A DNA stretch of 64,000 nucleotides from Paracoccus tibetensis (GTDB taxonomy: Bacteria; Pseudomonadota; Alphaproteobacteria; Rhodobacterales; Rhodobacteraceae). A program made the translations under genes and the position numbers. Location of the stretch: contig NZ_FMVT01000008.1 of assembly GCF_900102505.1 (NCBI RefSeq), positions 69,952 to 133,951 on the forward strand, read 5' to 3'. Of the stretch, positions 52,075-61,495 are shown piece after piece. Every line of letters starts with the position of its first letter. Positions within the stretch are counted from its first letter, which is position 1. The notes under the pieces were generated by a model that was given only the letters and a program-made list of their open reading frames with translations, did not search any database and had not been told where the DNA came from.

Positions 52075-54827
52075 TGCTGGTCCTCGGGCCCCTTGGTTTT
52101 GCCGCGCCCTGGCTGCTGACCGCGCTCATCGCGCTGCCGGTGCTGTGGGTCATCCTGCGTGCCATGCCGCCCGCGCCGAAGCGCATCACCTTTCCAGGCG
52201 TCGCGCTGCTTCTTGGCCTCAAGGACCGGGCGCCCGAGGCGCGGCGCACGCCGTGGTGGCTGCTGCTGATCCGGCTGGCGGCGGTGGCGGCGCTGATCCT
52301 CGCCTTCGCCGGCCCTGTCTGGCGCCCCGTGGCCGGCGCCCCCGCCACCGGCCCGCTGCTCATTGTGATGGACGCGGGCTGGGCCGCGGCGCCAGGCTGG
52401 GCAGGCCGCCAGGCGCGGGCCGAGCGCGCGCTGACCGAGGCCGCCGCCGCTGGCCGGCCCGCCGCGCTGCTGCTGGCGGACGGGCAGGACGGGCAGGGCG
52501 CACTGGCCTTCCAGCCCGCCGACACGCTGCTGGCCCGGCTGCGCGCGGCGCAGCCCGTGGCCTGGCCCTCGCAACTGCCCCCGGCGCCCGGGGCGCTGCT
52601 GGAGGGACGCCCTGAAGGCAGGCTCCAGACGCTGTGGCTGACCGACGGGCTGGATCACCCGGCGCGCGCCGACTGGCTTGCCGCGCTGGCGGCCGAGGGC
52701 GAGGTGACGGTCGTGCCGCCGTCGCAGCCGCTGCGCAGCATCGAACTGCAGCCCGGCGAGCCGCCCGCGCTGGTCCTTCACGGCGCGGCCGACCCCGCGC
52801 CGGCGGTGCTGGCGATCGGCCCGGACCCGCAGAGGATCGAGCGCGAGCTGGCGCGGCTGGTGCCGGGCGATCCCGTCACCGAAGCAGGCGCCACCCGCCG
52901 CGCCGTCCCGCTGGACCTGCCGCCCGAGCAGAGAAACCGCATCACCCGCTTCCAGATCGAGGGCGACAGCCATGCCGGCGCCGTGGTGCTGGCCGACGAC
53001 CGCGTGCGCCGCCGCAAGGTCGCGCTGGTGGCCGAGGCCGCGGGCCAGGCCGAGGGGCAGGAGCTGCTGTCCCCGGCCCATTACGTCCGCCAGGCGCTGG
53101 AGCTTTCGGCCGACCTGATCGAGGGCGGCCTCGGTGACGTTCTGGACGCCGCGCCCGATGTCGTGGTGCTGGTCGACCAGGTGCAGCTGGCCGAGATCGG
53201 GGAACTGGCCGAATGGGTGGACGCGGGCGGGCTGCTGATCCGCTTCGCCGGGCCGCGCATGATCGCCTCGGACCGGCTGATGGACGAGCCGCTGCTGCCC
53301 GTCGCGCTGCGCCAGGGCGGGCGCGACATCGGCGGCGCGCTCAGCTGGGGCGACCCGCGCGGCCTTGCCCCCTTCGCGCGCGACGGCGTCTTCGCGGGCC
53401 TCGAGCCGCCCGGCGATGTCGCGGTCCGCGCGCAGCTGATGGCGCAGCCCGCGCCCGATCTGGCCGAGAAGACCATTGCCGCGCTCAGCGACCAGACGCC
53501 GCTGGTGACGCGGGACAGGCTGGGGCAGGGGCAGGTCGTGCTGTTCCATGTCAGCGCCAATGCCGAATGGTCGAACCTGCCCCTGTCGGGCCTCTTCGTG
53601 CAGATGCTCGAGCGGCTGGTCGCCACCGCCCGCATGGCGCCCGCGGCCGAGGCCGAACCCGAGCGCAGCCAGCCCTTCTGGACGCCCGAGCTGGTGCTGG
53701 ACGGCTTCGGCCGCATCGCGCCGGCCGAGGGGCTTGCCCCCGCAGCGGCCGAGGCGATGGCCGAGGGGCCGGGACCCGGCCGCCCCGCCGGCCTCTATGT
53801 CGCGGGCGAGCGGCAGCAGGCGCTGAATGCGGGCGGCGCCTTGCTGCCGGCCACCTGGCCCGGCGCACGGATCGAGGATGCCGAGGCCGGGCGCGGGCGC
53901 AACCTGGCCGGCCTCCTGCTGGCGGCGGCGGCGCTGCTTCTGGCGCTGGACGCGCTCGGCTCGGCGCTGGTCGCGCGGGGCGGGCGCCTCATCGCGGCGG
54001 CGCTGGCGGGGCTGTGGCTGGCGGCCGCGCCGCCGCCCGCCGCCGCGCAGGACCTTGACGGCGAACTCGTGCGCGCCGCGGGCGAGGTGGCGCTGGCCTA
54101 TGTCGTCACCGGCGAGGCCGAGATCGACCGTGCCTCCGAGCAGGGTCTCTGGGGCCTGTCCCTGTCCCTGCGCCAGCGCACCTCGGTCGAGCCGGGGCGT
54201 CCGGTCGGCATCGCGCTGGACGAGGATGACCTGTCGATGCTGACCTTCCTCTACTGGCCGATCACCGACACGCAGGCCCCGCCCTCGCCGCAGGCCTATC
54301 TGCGGCTGAACGCCTTCCTGCGCTCGGGCGGGATGATCCTCTTCGACACGCGCGACGGCGATGTGACCGGCGTCGGCGGCCCGGACATGTCCGGCCCCCT
54401 GCGCCGGCTGGCCGCGCCGCTGGACATCCCGCCGCTGGCGCCGGTCCCCGAGGACCACGTGCTGACGCGCACCTTCTACCTTCTGGGCGATTTCCCCGGC
54501 CGCTGGCAGGGCAACCCGGTTTGGGTCGAGGCCCCGCCGGTCGGCGCCGAGGCGGCCAGCGGCGTGCCCTTCCGCCAGCTGAACGACGGCGTGACGCCGG
54601 TGGTGATCGGCGGCAATTCCTGGGCCGAGGCCTGGGCGGTGGACGATCAGGGCTATCCCGCCTATCCCATCGGCCGGGGCTGGGAGGGCGAGCGCCAGCG
54701 CGAGATGGCCTATCGCTTCGGGATCAACCTGGTGATGTATGTGCTGACCGGCAACTACAAGTCGGACCAGGTCCATGTGCCGGCCCTGCTGGATCGCCTG
54801 CGGACCGAGGAGATCCTGTCCCGATGA
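52074..54827 (+). CDS. BatA-like N-terminus fused to DUF4159, membrane protein
   Basis: 917 residues. Two N-terminal helices (FAAPWLLTALIALPVLWVIL; WWLLLIRLAAVAALILAFAG) flank the ITFPGVALL segment of BatA/TIGR02226 proteins. A central VWA- and amidotransferase-like region follows (MDAGWAAAPGWAGRQARAER, LLIRFAGPRMIAS). Helices near 615-670 precede the C-terminal DUF4159 domain: LSMLTFLYWPITDTQ, LNAFLRSGGMILFDTRDGD, YLLGDFPGRWQGNPVWVEA. Large regions are presumably periplasmic. Typical of the MoxR-DUF58-DUF4159 clusters of alphaproteobacteria. Overlaps the next gene by ATGA. Confidence 0.88.
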   Translation: MLVLGPLGFAAPWLLTALIALPVLWVILRAMPPAPKRITFPGVALLLGLKDRAPEARRTPWWLLLIRLAAVAALILAFAGPVWRPVAGAPATGPLLIVMDAGWAAAPGWAGRQARAERALTEAAAAGRPAALLLADGQDGQGALAFQPADTLLARLRAAQPVAWPSQLPPAPGALLEGRPEGRLQTLWLTDGLDHPARADWLAALAAEGEVTVVPPSQPLRSIELQPGEPPALVLHGAADPAPAVLAIGPDPQRIERELARLVPGDPVTEAGATRRAVPLDLPPEQRNRITRFQIEGDSHAGAVVLADDRVRRRKVALVAEAAGQAEGQELLSPAHYVRQALELSADLIEGGLGDVLDAAPDVVVLVDQVQLAEIGELAEWVDAGGLLIRFAGPRMIASDRLMDEPLLPVALRQGGRDIGGALSWGDPRGLAPFARDGVFAGLEPPGDVAVRAQLMAQPAPDLAEKTIAALSDQTPLVTRDRLGQGQVVLFHVSANAEWSNLPLSGLFVQMLERLVATARMAPAAEAEPERSQPFWTPELVLDGFGRIAPAEGLAPAAAEAMAEGPGPGRPAGLYVAGERQQALNAGGALLPATWPGARIEDAEAGRGRNLAGLLLAAAALLLALDALGSALVARGGRLIAAALAGLWLAAAPPPAAAQDLDGELVRAAGEVALAYVVTGEAEIDRASEQGLWGLSLSLRQRTSVEPGRPVGIALDEDDLSMLTFLYWPITDTQAPPSPQAYLRLNAFLRSGGMILFDTRDGDVTGVGGPDMSGPLRRLAAPLDIPPLAPVPEDHVLTRTFYLLGDFPGRWQGNPVWVEAPPVGAEAASGVPFRQLNDGVTPVVIGGNSWAEAWAVDDQGYPAYPIGRGWEGERQREMAYRFGINLVMYVLTGNYKSDQVHVPALLDRLRTEEILSR

Positions 54828-56926
54828 CCGCGCTGCGCTTCGATCCGGCCCTGCCGTGGTGGGCTATCGCCTCCCTTGCCGCGCTCGCGCTGCTGGTCGC
54901 GGCCTTCGCGCTGTGGCGCGGCTTGCGCGGATGGGCGTGGCGCGGCCTTGCGGGCCTCGCGGCGGCGCTGGCGCTGGCCGGTCCGGCGCTGGAGACGGGC
55001 ACGCGGCTCGGCCTGTCCAACATCGTCGTCATGCTCGAGGATCGCTCGGCCAGCCAGGACCTGCCCGGCCGCGCCGCGCAGATGCAGGGGGCCGAGGCGC
55101 TGGCGGCCCGCATCGCCGCCCTGCCACGGACCGAGCTGCGCCGCGTCACGGTGGGCGACGACCCGGACGGCACGCTGCTTGCCGCCGAACTGGCCCGCGC
55201 CGTCGCGGCCGAGCCGGAAGAGCGGCTGGCCGGCGTGATCGCGCTGACGGACGGGCAGATCCATGACCCCGCCATGCTGCCGCCGGACCTTCCCGCGCCG
55301 CTGCACGTCCTGCTGACCGGCCAGCCCGAGGACTGGGACCGGCGACTCGTGATCGAGGAGGCCCCCGCTTTCGGCCTCATCGGCCAGGAGGTCGAGATCC
55401 GCCTGCGCGTCGAGGATCAGGGCGACGTGCCTGCCGATGCGGGCACGACGGCAAGCCTGCGCATCTCGGTCGATGGCGAGGAGCCGCTGGTGACCGCCGT
55501 GCCCGTGGGCGTGTCGATGGCGCTGCCCGTGACGCCCGGCCATGCCGGACAGAACGTCGTGCAGATCGAGATGGAGGCGCCCCAGACTGCCGCCCCCGAG
55601 CTGACCGACCGCAACAACGCCGCCGCCATCAGCATCAACGGCGTGCGCGACCGGTTGCGCGTGCTTCTGGTCTCGGGCGAGCCGCATGCCGGCGAGCGGA
55701 CCTGGCGGAACCTGCTGAAATCCGACGCGGCCGTCGATCTCATCCACTTCACCATCCTGCGCCCGCCCGACAAGCACGACGGCGTGCCGGTCAGCGAGCT
55801 GTCGCTGATCGCCTTTCCCACGCGCGAGCTGTTCCTGGAGCGTATCGAGGATTTCGACCTCATCATCTTCGACCGCTACCGCGTCCGGGGCATCCTGCCG
55901 CCCGAATACTACCTCAACATCGCGCGCTACGTCGAAAACGGCGGCGCGGTGCTGGTGGCGGCAGGGCCCGAGCTGGCGGGCGTGGAAAGCCTCAGCCGCT
56001 CGCCGCTGGCTCCGATCCTGCCGGCCCGCCCGACCGGCCGGGTGGTCGAGGAGGCCTTCGTGCCGCGCCTGTCGGACGAGGGGCGGCGGCATCCGGTGAC
56101 CACGGGCCTGCCCGGCGCCGGCACCGCCGAGGCCGATCCGGACTGGGGCCGCTGGCTGCGCATGGCCGAGACCATCCCCGAGCCCGGCGCGCAGGTGGCC
56201 ATGACCGGCGCCGAGGGCAGCCCCCTTCTGATCCTGAACCGCGTGGGCGAGGGGCGGGTGGCGCTGCTGACATCGGACCAGGTCTGGCTCTGGGGCCGCG
56301 GCTTCGAGGGTGGCGGGCCGCAGCTGGAACTGCTGCGCCGCATCGCCCACTGGTCGATGAAGGAGCCCGAGCTGGAGGAGGAGGCGCTGCTGGCCGATGT
56401 CCGCGGCGGCATGCAGCTGTCGGTGACGCGCCGCACGATGCAGCCGAGCGCGGGGCCGCTGACCGTCACCCGCCCCGACGGCGAGACCGAGGAGATCGCC
56501 CTGACCGAGGAGGCGCCCGGCCGCTTCACCGGCAGCTGGACGGCGCCCGAGCCCGGCCTCTACCGGCTGGCCGACGGCGAGATCAGCCGTGTCGTCGCCC
56601 TCGGCCCTGCCGCCCCGCGCGAGTTCGAGGAGACCGTCGCCAGCGCCGCGCCGCTCGAGCCGCTCGTCGATGCCTCGGGCGGCAGCGTCTCGCGCCTGTC
56701 GGACGGTCTGCCCGAGCCGCGGCTGGTGGCACAGGGCCGCAGCACGCAGGGACGGGGCGCCCTCGGCAGCTGGATCGGCCTGACCGACCGCGACGCCGCC
56801 AGCGTCACCGGGCTGGAGCGCCGTCCGGTGCTGCCGGGCTGGGCCTGGCTCGCGATCATCTCGGGCCTCATCCTGGCGGGCTGGCTGGCCGAGGGCCGGC
56901 GCGGCGGCGGTCGCTCGCCTGCCTGA
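54824..56926 (+). CDS. Membrane protein with glutamine-amidotransferase-like domain
   Basis: 700 residues. Helices at both ends (WWAIASLAALALLVAAFALW, GWAWRGLAGLAAALALAGPA; WAWLAIISGLILAGWLAE) anchor a large domain. The N-terminal part is VWA-like (IVVMLEDRSASQDL, VIALTDGQIHD), the middle resembles class-I glutamine amidotransferases lacking an obvious catalytic Cys (LRVLLVSGEPHAGERTWRNL, FDLIIFDRYRVRGILPPEYY), and the rest is beta-rich. Last gene of the MoxR operon. Function unknown; may be a surface or periplasmic assembly complex. Confidence 0.85.
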   Translation: MTALRFDPALPWWAIASLAALALLVAAFALWRGLRGWAWRGLAGLAAALALAGPALETGTRLGLSNIVVMLEDRSASQDLPGRAAQMQGAEALAARIAALPRTELRRVTVGDDPDGTLLAAELARAVAAEPEERLAGVIALTDGQIHDPAMLPPDLPAPLHVLLTGQPEDWDRRLVIEEAPAFGLIGQEVEIRLRVEDQGDVPADAGTTASLRISVDGEEPLVTAVPVGVSMALPVTPGHAGQNVVQIEMEAPQTAAPELTDRNNAAAISINGVRDRLRVLLVSGEPHAGERTWRNLLKSDAAVDLIHFTILRPPDKHDGVPVSELSLIAFPTRELFLERIEDFDLIIFDRYRVRGILPPEYYLNIARYVENGGAVLVAAGPELAGVESLSRSPLAPILPARPTGRVVEEAFVPRLSDEGRRHPVTTGLPGAGTAEADPDWGRWLRMAETIPEPGAQVAMTGAEGSPLLILNRVGEGRVALLTSDQVWLWGRGFEGGGPQLELLRRIAHWSMKEPELEEEALLADVRGGMQLSVTRRTMQPSAGPLTVTRPDGETEEIALTEEAPGRFTGSWTAPEPGLYRLADGEISRVVALGPAAPREFEETVASAAPLEPLVDASGGSVSRLSDGLPEPRLVAQGRSTQGRGALGSWIGLTDRDAASVTGLERRPVLPGWAWLAIISGLILAGWLAEGRRGGGRSPA

Positions 56927-56999
56927 CGCGGCGGCAGCCCTGATGCTTGCCAAGGTCCGGCCCCGTTGGTAACCCCGGTCAAAACGCCAAGGAACGCAG

Positions 57000-57479
57000 A
57001 TGGCTGACGCAGCGCGCAACCCCGCCCCCTATACCCAGGCTGACCTCTCGCTCATCAAGCGGATCATCCCCCATCGCTACCCGTTCCTGTTCATCGACAA
57101 GGTCCGCGACATCGTCCCCTTCGAGCGCGCCGTGGGCGTGAAGCTGGTCACCTGCAACGAGCCGCATTTCCAGGGCCACTTCCCGTCGCAGCCGATCATG
57201 CCCGGCGTCACCATCGTCGAGGCGATGGCGCAGACGGCGGGCGTGGTGGTCGGCATCAGCCTCGATCTGGTGGACAAGCCGCTCCTGACCTATTTCATGG
57301 CGATCGACGGCTGCAAGTTCCGCCGCATGGTCGTGCCCGGCGACGTGCTGGAGCTGAACGTGACCGTCAAGCGTTCGGGCGGCAAGATCTGGAAGTTCCG
57401 CGGCGAGGCGACGGTGGAGGGCCAGCCCGCCGCCGAGGCCGAGTTCACCGCGATGATGGATCTGGGCACGCATGGCTGA
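57000..57479 (+). CDS. fabZ: 3-hydroxyacyl-ACP dehydratase
   Basis: 159 residues. [20 protein letters not shown] contains the catalytic His; [20 protein letters not shown] the catalytic Glu. It makes enoyl-ACP in fatty-acid elongation and balances acyl supply to LpxA, encoded next with an eight-base overlap. AAGGA lies upstream of ATG 57000. Usual neighbours bamA and lpxD are not upstream here; the BatA-like operon is. Confidence 0.96.
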   Translation: MADAARNPAPYTQADLSLIKRIIPHRYPFLFIDKVRDIVPFERAVGVKLVTCNEPHFQGHFPSQPIMPGVTIVEAMAQTAGVVVGISLDLVDKPLLTYFMAIDGCKFRRMVVPGDVLELNVTVKRSGGKIWKFRGEATVEGQPAAEAEFTAMMDLGTHG

Positions 57480-58269
57480 GGCCCGCATCCACCCCTCGGC
57501 CGTGATCGAGCCCGGCGCGCAGATCGGCGCCGGGGTCGAGATCGGCCCGTTCTGTGTCGTCGGCCCGAAGGTGCGGCTGCATGACGGGGTGGTGCTGAAG
57601 TCCCATGTCGTGGTCAGCGGCGACACCGAGGTGGGCGAGGGGACGGCGATCTTCCCCTTCGCCTCAATCGGCGAGGTGCCGCAGGACCTCAAGTTCCAGG
57701 GCGAGGACGTGCAGCTGCGCATCGGCGCCCGCAACCGAATCCGCGAATATGTCACGATGAACCCCGGCACCGCCGGCGGCGGCAGCCTGACCTCGGTGGG
57801 CGATGATGGACTGTTCATGGCCTCCAGCCATGTCGGCCACGACTGCCGCATCGGCGACCGGGTGATCCTCGCGAACAGCGTCGCCATCGCCGGCCATTGC
57901 GTGCTGGAGGACGACGTGATCGTCGGCGGCCTCTCGGGCGTGCATCAATGGGTCCGCATCGGGCGCGGCGCGATGATCGGCGCAGTGACGATGGTCACGG
58001 CCGACGTGATCCCCTACGGCCTCGTGCAGGGCCCCCGCGGGCATCTCGACGGTCTGAACGTCGTCGGCCTCAAGCGCCGGGGCGCGAGCCGGGCGGACAT
58101 CGCGGCGCTGCGCGAGCTGCTGGGCGCGCTCGGGCAGGGCTCGTTCCGCGACACCGCCCGCGCCCGTGCCGAGGGCGGTGCCACGGGGATGGAGCGGGAC
58201 GTGCTCGACTTCATCCTCGGCCCTTCGGACCGCAGCTTCCTCGCCCCTCATCCGGCGCCCCAGAAGTGA
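57472..58269 (+). CDS. lpxA: UDP-GlcNAc acyltransferase
   Basis: 265 residues, left-handed beta helix of hexapeptide repeats ([20 protein letters not shown] and so on). [20 protein letters not shown] and [20 protein letters not shown] and [20 protein letters not shown] with the catalytic His are family standard; [20 protein letters not shown] is in the C-terminal helices. First step of lipid A synthesis. Stop overlaps the GTG start of lpxI. Confidence 0.96.
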   Translation: MAEARIHPSAVIEPGAQIGAGVEIGPFCVVGPKVRLHDGVVLKSHVVVSGDTEVGEGTAIFPFASIGEVPQDLKFQGEDVQLRIGARNRIREYVTMNPGTAGGGSLTSVGDDGLFMASSHVGHDCRIGDRVILANSVAIAGHCVLEDDVIVGGLSGVHQWVRIGRGAMIGAVTMVTADVIPYGLVQGPRGHLDGLNVVGLKRRGASRADIAALRELLGALGQGSFRDTARARAEGGATGMERDVLDFILGPSDRSFLAPHPAPQK

Positions 58270-59072
58270 GCCGCATCGCCGTGATCGCGGGGCAGGGCCG
58301 CCTCGCCCCCGCCGTCGTCGCTGCGCTCGAGGACCCGCAGGTCCACGCGCTGGAGGGCTTCGCGCCCGACATCCCCGCCACGCCCTTCCGGCTCGAGCGG
58401 CTGGTGCCGTTCCTCGACCACCTTCTCGACAGCGGGGTCACTCGCGTGGTCTTTGCCGGCGCCGTCCGCCGCCCGCGGCTCGACCCCGAGGCCTTCGACC
58501 CGCGGACCGCGCAGCTGGTCCCGCGCATCCTCGCCGCGATGCAGTCGGGCGACGACACGGCGCTGCGCACCGTCCTCGACATCTTCGAGGAAAGCGGCCT
58601 GAGCGTCTGTTCCGTCAGCGAAATCCTGCCTGACCTCGTACCGGGCGAGGGCATCCTCACCGGCACCACGTCCGAGGCGGATCGCCGCGACGCCGCCCGC
58701 GCCGCCGCGATCCTGCGCGCCACCGGCCCGCTGGACCTCGGCCAGGGCACGGTCGTGGCGCAGGGCCTCTGCCTCGCACTCGAGACGCTGCCCGGCACCG
58801 CCGCGATGCTGGATTTTGCTGCCCGCCACGCCAACCTGCGCCCGAACCCCGAGGGCGCTCGCGGCGTCTTCTACAAGGCGCCGAAGCCCGGTCAGGACCG
58901 CCGCATCGACCTGCCGACCCTCGGCCCCGACAGCGTGACCCAGGCCGCGGCCGCCGGCCTTGCCGGCATCGCGTGGGAGGCGGGCGGCGTTATCCTGCTG
59001 GACCGCGACGAGGCCGTGGCACGCGCCGACGCGGCCGGTCTCTTCCTCTGGTCGATGCCGCCCGACGCCTGA
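58266..59072 (+). CDS. lpxI: UDP-2,3-diacylglucosamine hydrolase, LpxI type
   Basis: 268 residues from GTG 58266. IAVIAGQGRLAPAVVAAL at the N-terminus, VTRVVFAGAVRRPRLDPEAF, the LPDLVPGEG segment and FYKAPKPGQDRRIDLPTLGP with AAAGLAGIAWEAGGVILLDR match DUF1009/LpxI, the alphaproteobacterial replacement for LpxH. Start codon shares bases with the lpxA stop; alternative starts downstream would lose the conserved first strand. Confidence 0.93.
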   Translation: MSRIAVIAGQGRLAPAVVAALEDPQVHALEGFAPDIPATPFRLERLVPFLDHLLDSGVTRVVFAGAVRRPRLDPEAFDPRTAQLVPRILAAMQSGDDTALRTVLDIFEESGLSVCSVSEILPDLVPGEGILTGTTSEADRRDAARAAAILRATGPLDLGQGTVVAQGLCLALETLPGTAAMLDFAARHANLRPNPEGARGVFYKAPKPGQDRRIDLPTLGPDSVTQAAAAGLAGIAWEAGGVILLDRDEAVARADAAGLFLWSMPPDA

Positions 59073-59145
59073 GGGGCGCCAAAAGGCTGGCATCTTCTCT
59101 ATTGTCCAAATACCCATGTTGCAACGCAGCAACCTGGCGGGACCG

Positions 59146-60306
59146 ATGAAGTTCTTTCTGATCGCGGGCGAGGCCTCTGGCGACCAGCTGGGCGCCGCGC
59201 TGATGGCCGGGCTGAAGACGCTTCATCCCGAAGCGACGTTCACCGGCGTCGGCGGCCCGGCGATGGCGGCCGAGGGACTTGCCAGCCTCTTTCCGATGGA
59301 CGAGCTGAGCGTGATGGGCCTGATGGAGGTCCTGCCGAAATACCGCCAGCTCAAGCGCCGCATCCGCGAGACGGCCGCCGCCGTCGCCGCCGCGGCGCCG
59401 GACGCGCTGATCGGCATCGACAGCCCCGATTTCTGCCTGCGCGTGGCGCGCCTCGCGCGGCAGGCGAACCCCGACCTGCGGGTCATCCACTATGTCGCGC
59501 CCTCGGTCTGGGCGTGGCGCCCCGGCCGCGCGGCGAAGATGGCCGAGGTGGTGGACCATGTCCTCGCGCTGCTGCCCTTCGAGCCGCCTTACATGCGTGC
59601 CGCCGGCATGACCTGCGATTTCGTCGGCCATCCTGTCGCCGGAATAGAGGTTGCAGGCCCCGACGAGGCGCAGCTGTTCCGCCACGCCCACGGGATTGAC
59701 GTCCATGCACCGGTGGTCCTCTGCCTGCCCGGCTCGCGGCGGGGCGAGGTCGCGCGCCTTGCCACCCGCTTCGACGAGGCGCTGATCCGCCTGCGCGACC
59801 GCGTCCCCGAGATCCGCGTGGTCCTGCCCACCGTTCCCGGCGTGTCGGACATGGTGCGCGAGATGACGCGGCGCTGGCCCACCGCGCCCATCGTGATCGA
59901 TGATGCGGACGAAAAGCGCGCCGCCTTCGCCGCGGCCGATCTGGCCCTGGCGGCCTCGGGAACGGTCAGCCTGGAACTGGCGGCGAACCGGATTCCGATG
60001 GTGATCGGCTACGACATGGCGCCGCTGAGCCGGCTGATCATCGGGCTGATGCTGAAGACCGACACGGTAACGCTGGTGAACCTTGTCAGCGACACGCGCG
60101 CCGTGCCCGAATTCCTCGGCCGCGCCTGCCAGCCCGGCCCGCTCGCGCAGGCGCTACAGGAGGCGCTGGAGGACGCAGCCAGCCGCCAGGCGCAGCTCGA
60201 CGCGATGGAGCTGACGATGGAGCGGCTTGGCCGGGGAGGTGAGGCGCCGGGCCTTCGCGCGGCGCGCTCGGTGCTGGACGCGCTTAAAGCGCGGCCGTCA
60301 CGATGA
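59146..60306 (+). CDS. lpxB: Lipid A disaccharide synthase
   Basis: 386 residues. KFFLIAGEASGDQLGAALMA is the diagnostic N-terminus, so ATG 59146 (GGCGGGA upstream) is taken over ATG 59116. MDELSVMGLMEVLPKYRQLK, IDSPDFCLRVARLARQ, YVAPSVWAWRPGRAAKMAEV, DFVGHPVAG, LCLPGSRRGEVARL and ASGTVSLELAANRIPMVIGY complete the glycosyltransferase-19 pattern. The 3' end overlaps the convergent ridA-like gene by 23 bases. Confidence 0.95.
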   Translation: MKFFLIAGEASGDQLGAALMAGLKTLHPEATFTGVGGPAMAAEGLASLFPMDELSVMGLMEVLPKYRQLKRRIRETAAAVAAAAPDALIGIDSPDFCLRVARLARQANPDLRVIHYVAPSVWAWRPGRAAKMAEVVDHVLALLPFEPPYMRAAGMTCDFVGHPVAGIEVAGPDEAQLFRHAHGIDVHAPVVLCLPGSRRGEVARLATRFDEALIRLRDRVPEIRVVLPTVPGVSDMVREMTRRWPTAPIVIDDADEKRAAFAAADLALAASGTVSLELAANRIPMVIGYDMAPLSRLIIGLMLKTDTVTLVNLVSDTRAVPEFLGRACQPGPLAQALQEALEDAASRQAQLDAMELTMERLGRGGEAPGLRAARSVLDALKARPSR

Positions 60307-60631
60307 TCTCGACCTTGTAGTCCGGGGTCGCCAGCTTCGCTTCGCCGGTGGCGCGGGCGGGGGTATGGCCCTGCGGCACCCAGCCATCCCAGACCGCGTT
60401 CATCTCGGCGAAGTCGGCCATGTCGGCCATCCAGATCTGGGCCGAGACGATGCGAGTCTTGTCCGCGCCGGCCTCGGCCAGCAGCGCGTCGATCTGGCTC
60501 AGGATCACGCGGGTCTGCTCGGTCACCGAGGCGCCGGGCTCGCCCACTTGCCCGGCCAGGAAGACGAAGCCGTTGGCGATGACGGCCTGGCTCATGCGGG
60601 GGCCGGTCTGGATGCGGGTGATGTCGGTCAT
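60284..60631 (-). CDS. RidA-family protein
   Basis: 115 residues. AVIANGFVFLAGQVGEPGAS, VILSQIDALLAEAGADKTRI, FAEMNAVWDGWVPQGHTPAR and DYKVEIIVTAAL are RidA/YjgF/UK114 features; the catalytic Arg of true RidA lies in PARAT. Enamine/imine deaminase activity is the family paradigm, but subfamilies differ. ATG 60631 is seven bases from AAGGAG; the ATG two codons earlier is one base away from it. Two bases after the TSUP gene stop. Confidence 0.88.
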   Translation of the reverse strand: MTDITRIQTGPRMSQAVIANGFVFLAGQVGEPGASVTEQTRVILSQIDALLAEAGADKTRIVSAQIWMADMADFAEMNAVWDGWVPQGHTPARATGEAKLATPDYKVEIIVTAAL

Positions 60632-60633
60632 GG

Positions 60634-61389
60634 TCATGCTCCTTGGATGAGACGGACGAAGAAGATCGCGGTCATGCCAAAGCCGACGCCCGAGATGAGC
60701 ATCCGCAGGGCATGGCGCGGGATGGCGCGGGCGGCGGGCGCGCCGGCATAGCCGCCGGCGATGGTGCCAAGCGCCATGACGGCGCCGGGACCCCATGCGA
60801 TGCTGCCGCCGATGGCGAAGACGACGAAGGCGATGACGGCCAGCGCGAAGCTGAGCCAGCTTTTCAGCCCGTTCATCTGATGCAGGTCGTTGATGCCCCA
60901 CATCGCGAACAGTGCCAGCATGATGATCCCCAGTCCGCCGTTGAAATAGCCGCCATAGACCGCCATCGGCAGCAGCGTGCCGAGGCCGAAGGGCGTCGCG
61001 ATGTGGCGCCAGCGGGCGGCGGCCTGGCGGACGCGCTCGGCGAAGGTGAAGATCAGCGTGGCGGCCAGCAGCAGGAACGGGACCAGCATCGCGAAGGCCT
61101 CGTTCGAGCTGACGAGCAGCAGGCCCGAGCCGACGGCGCCGCCGATCATGGTCCAGACGGTCAGCTTGACCATCGGCGCGCCCTCCATCGCCCGGATGTC
61201 GCGGCGAAAGCCGTAGGCGGCGGCGAGATAGCCGGGCAGGGCGGCGACGGTCGCGGTCGCGTTGGCGGCGACGGGCGGGATGCCGGTGAAGACGAGGGCC
61301 GGGAAGGTGATGAAGGTGCCGCCGCCGGCGACGGCGTTGAGCATTCCCCCGAAGAAGCCCGCGACGAAGAGCAGCATTGTCTCGAACAT
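60634..61389 (-). CDS. TSUP-family (TauE/SafE) permease
   Basis: 251 residues, about eight helices. LLFVAGFFGGMLNAVAGGGT, FITFPALVFTGIPPVAANAT and the second repeat GGYFNGGLGIIMLALFAMWG have the paired G-x-x-G-G motifs of TauE/SafE transporters that move sulfite, sulfoacetate or related anions. Co-directional with the ridA-like gene; substrate cannot be told. Confidence 0.88.
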   Translation of the reverse strand: MFETMLLFVAGFFGGMLNAVAGGGTFITFPALVFTGIPPVAANATATVAALPGYLAAAYGFRRDIRAMEGAPMVKLTVWTMIGGAVGSGLLLVSSNEAFAMLVPFLLLAATLIFTFAERVRQAAARWRHIATPFGLGTLLPMAVYGGYFNGGLGIIMLALFAMWGINDLHQMNGLKSWLSFALAVIAFVVFAIGGSIAWGPGAVMALGTIAGGYAGAPAARAIPRHALRMLISGVGFGMTAIFFVRLIQGA

Positions 61390-61433
61390 CAGGGCCTTCC
61401 GGGGATTCGCGAGTTCGGGGGACGCTATACGCG

Positions 61434-61452
61434 GCTTGCAGCCCCTGCAAGC
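61434..61452. promoter_or_regulatory. Inverted repeat in the TSUP-mmcB divergent promoter
   Basis: GCTTGCA-gcccc-TGCAAGC has perfect seven-base arms and lies just after a possible -10 (CTATAC at 61425-61430) reading toward mmcB. Candidate operator controlling mmcB, a DNA-repair gene, or the TSUP gene. Confidence 0.45.
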
Positions 61453-61495
61453 GGCGGCTCTTGCCCGTGTTGCGGCTTTGTTCTAACGTTGCCGG

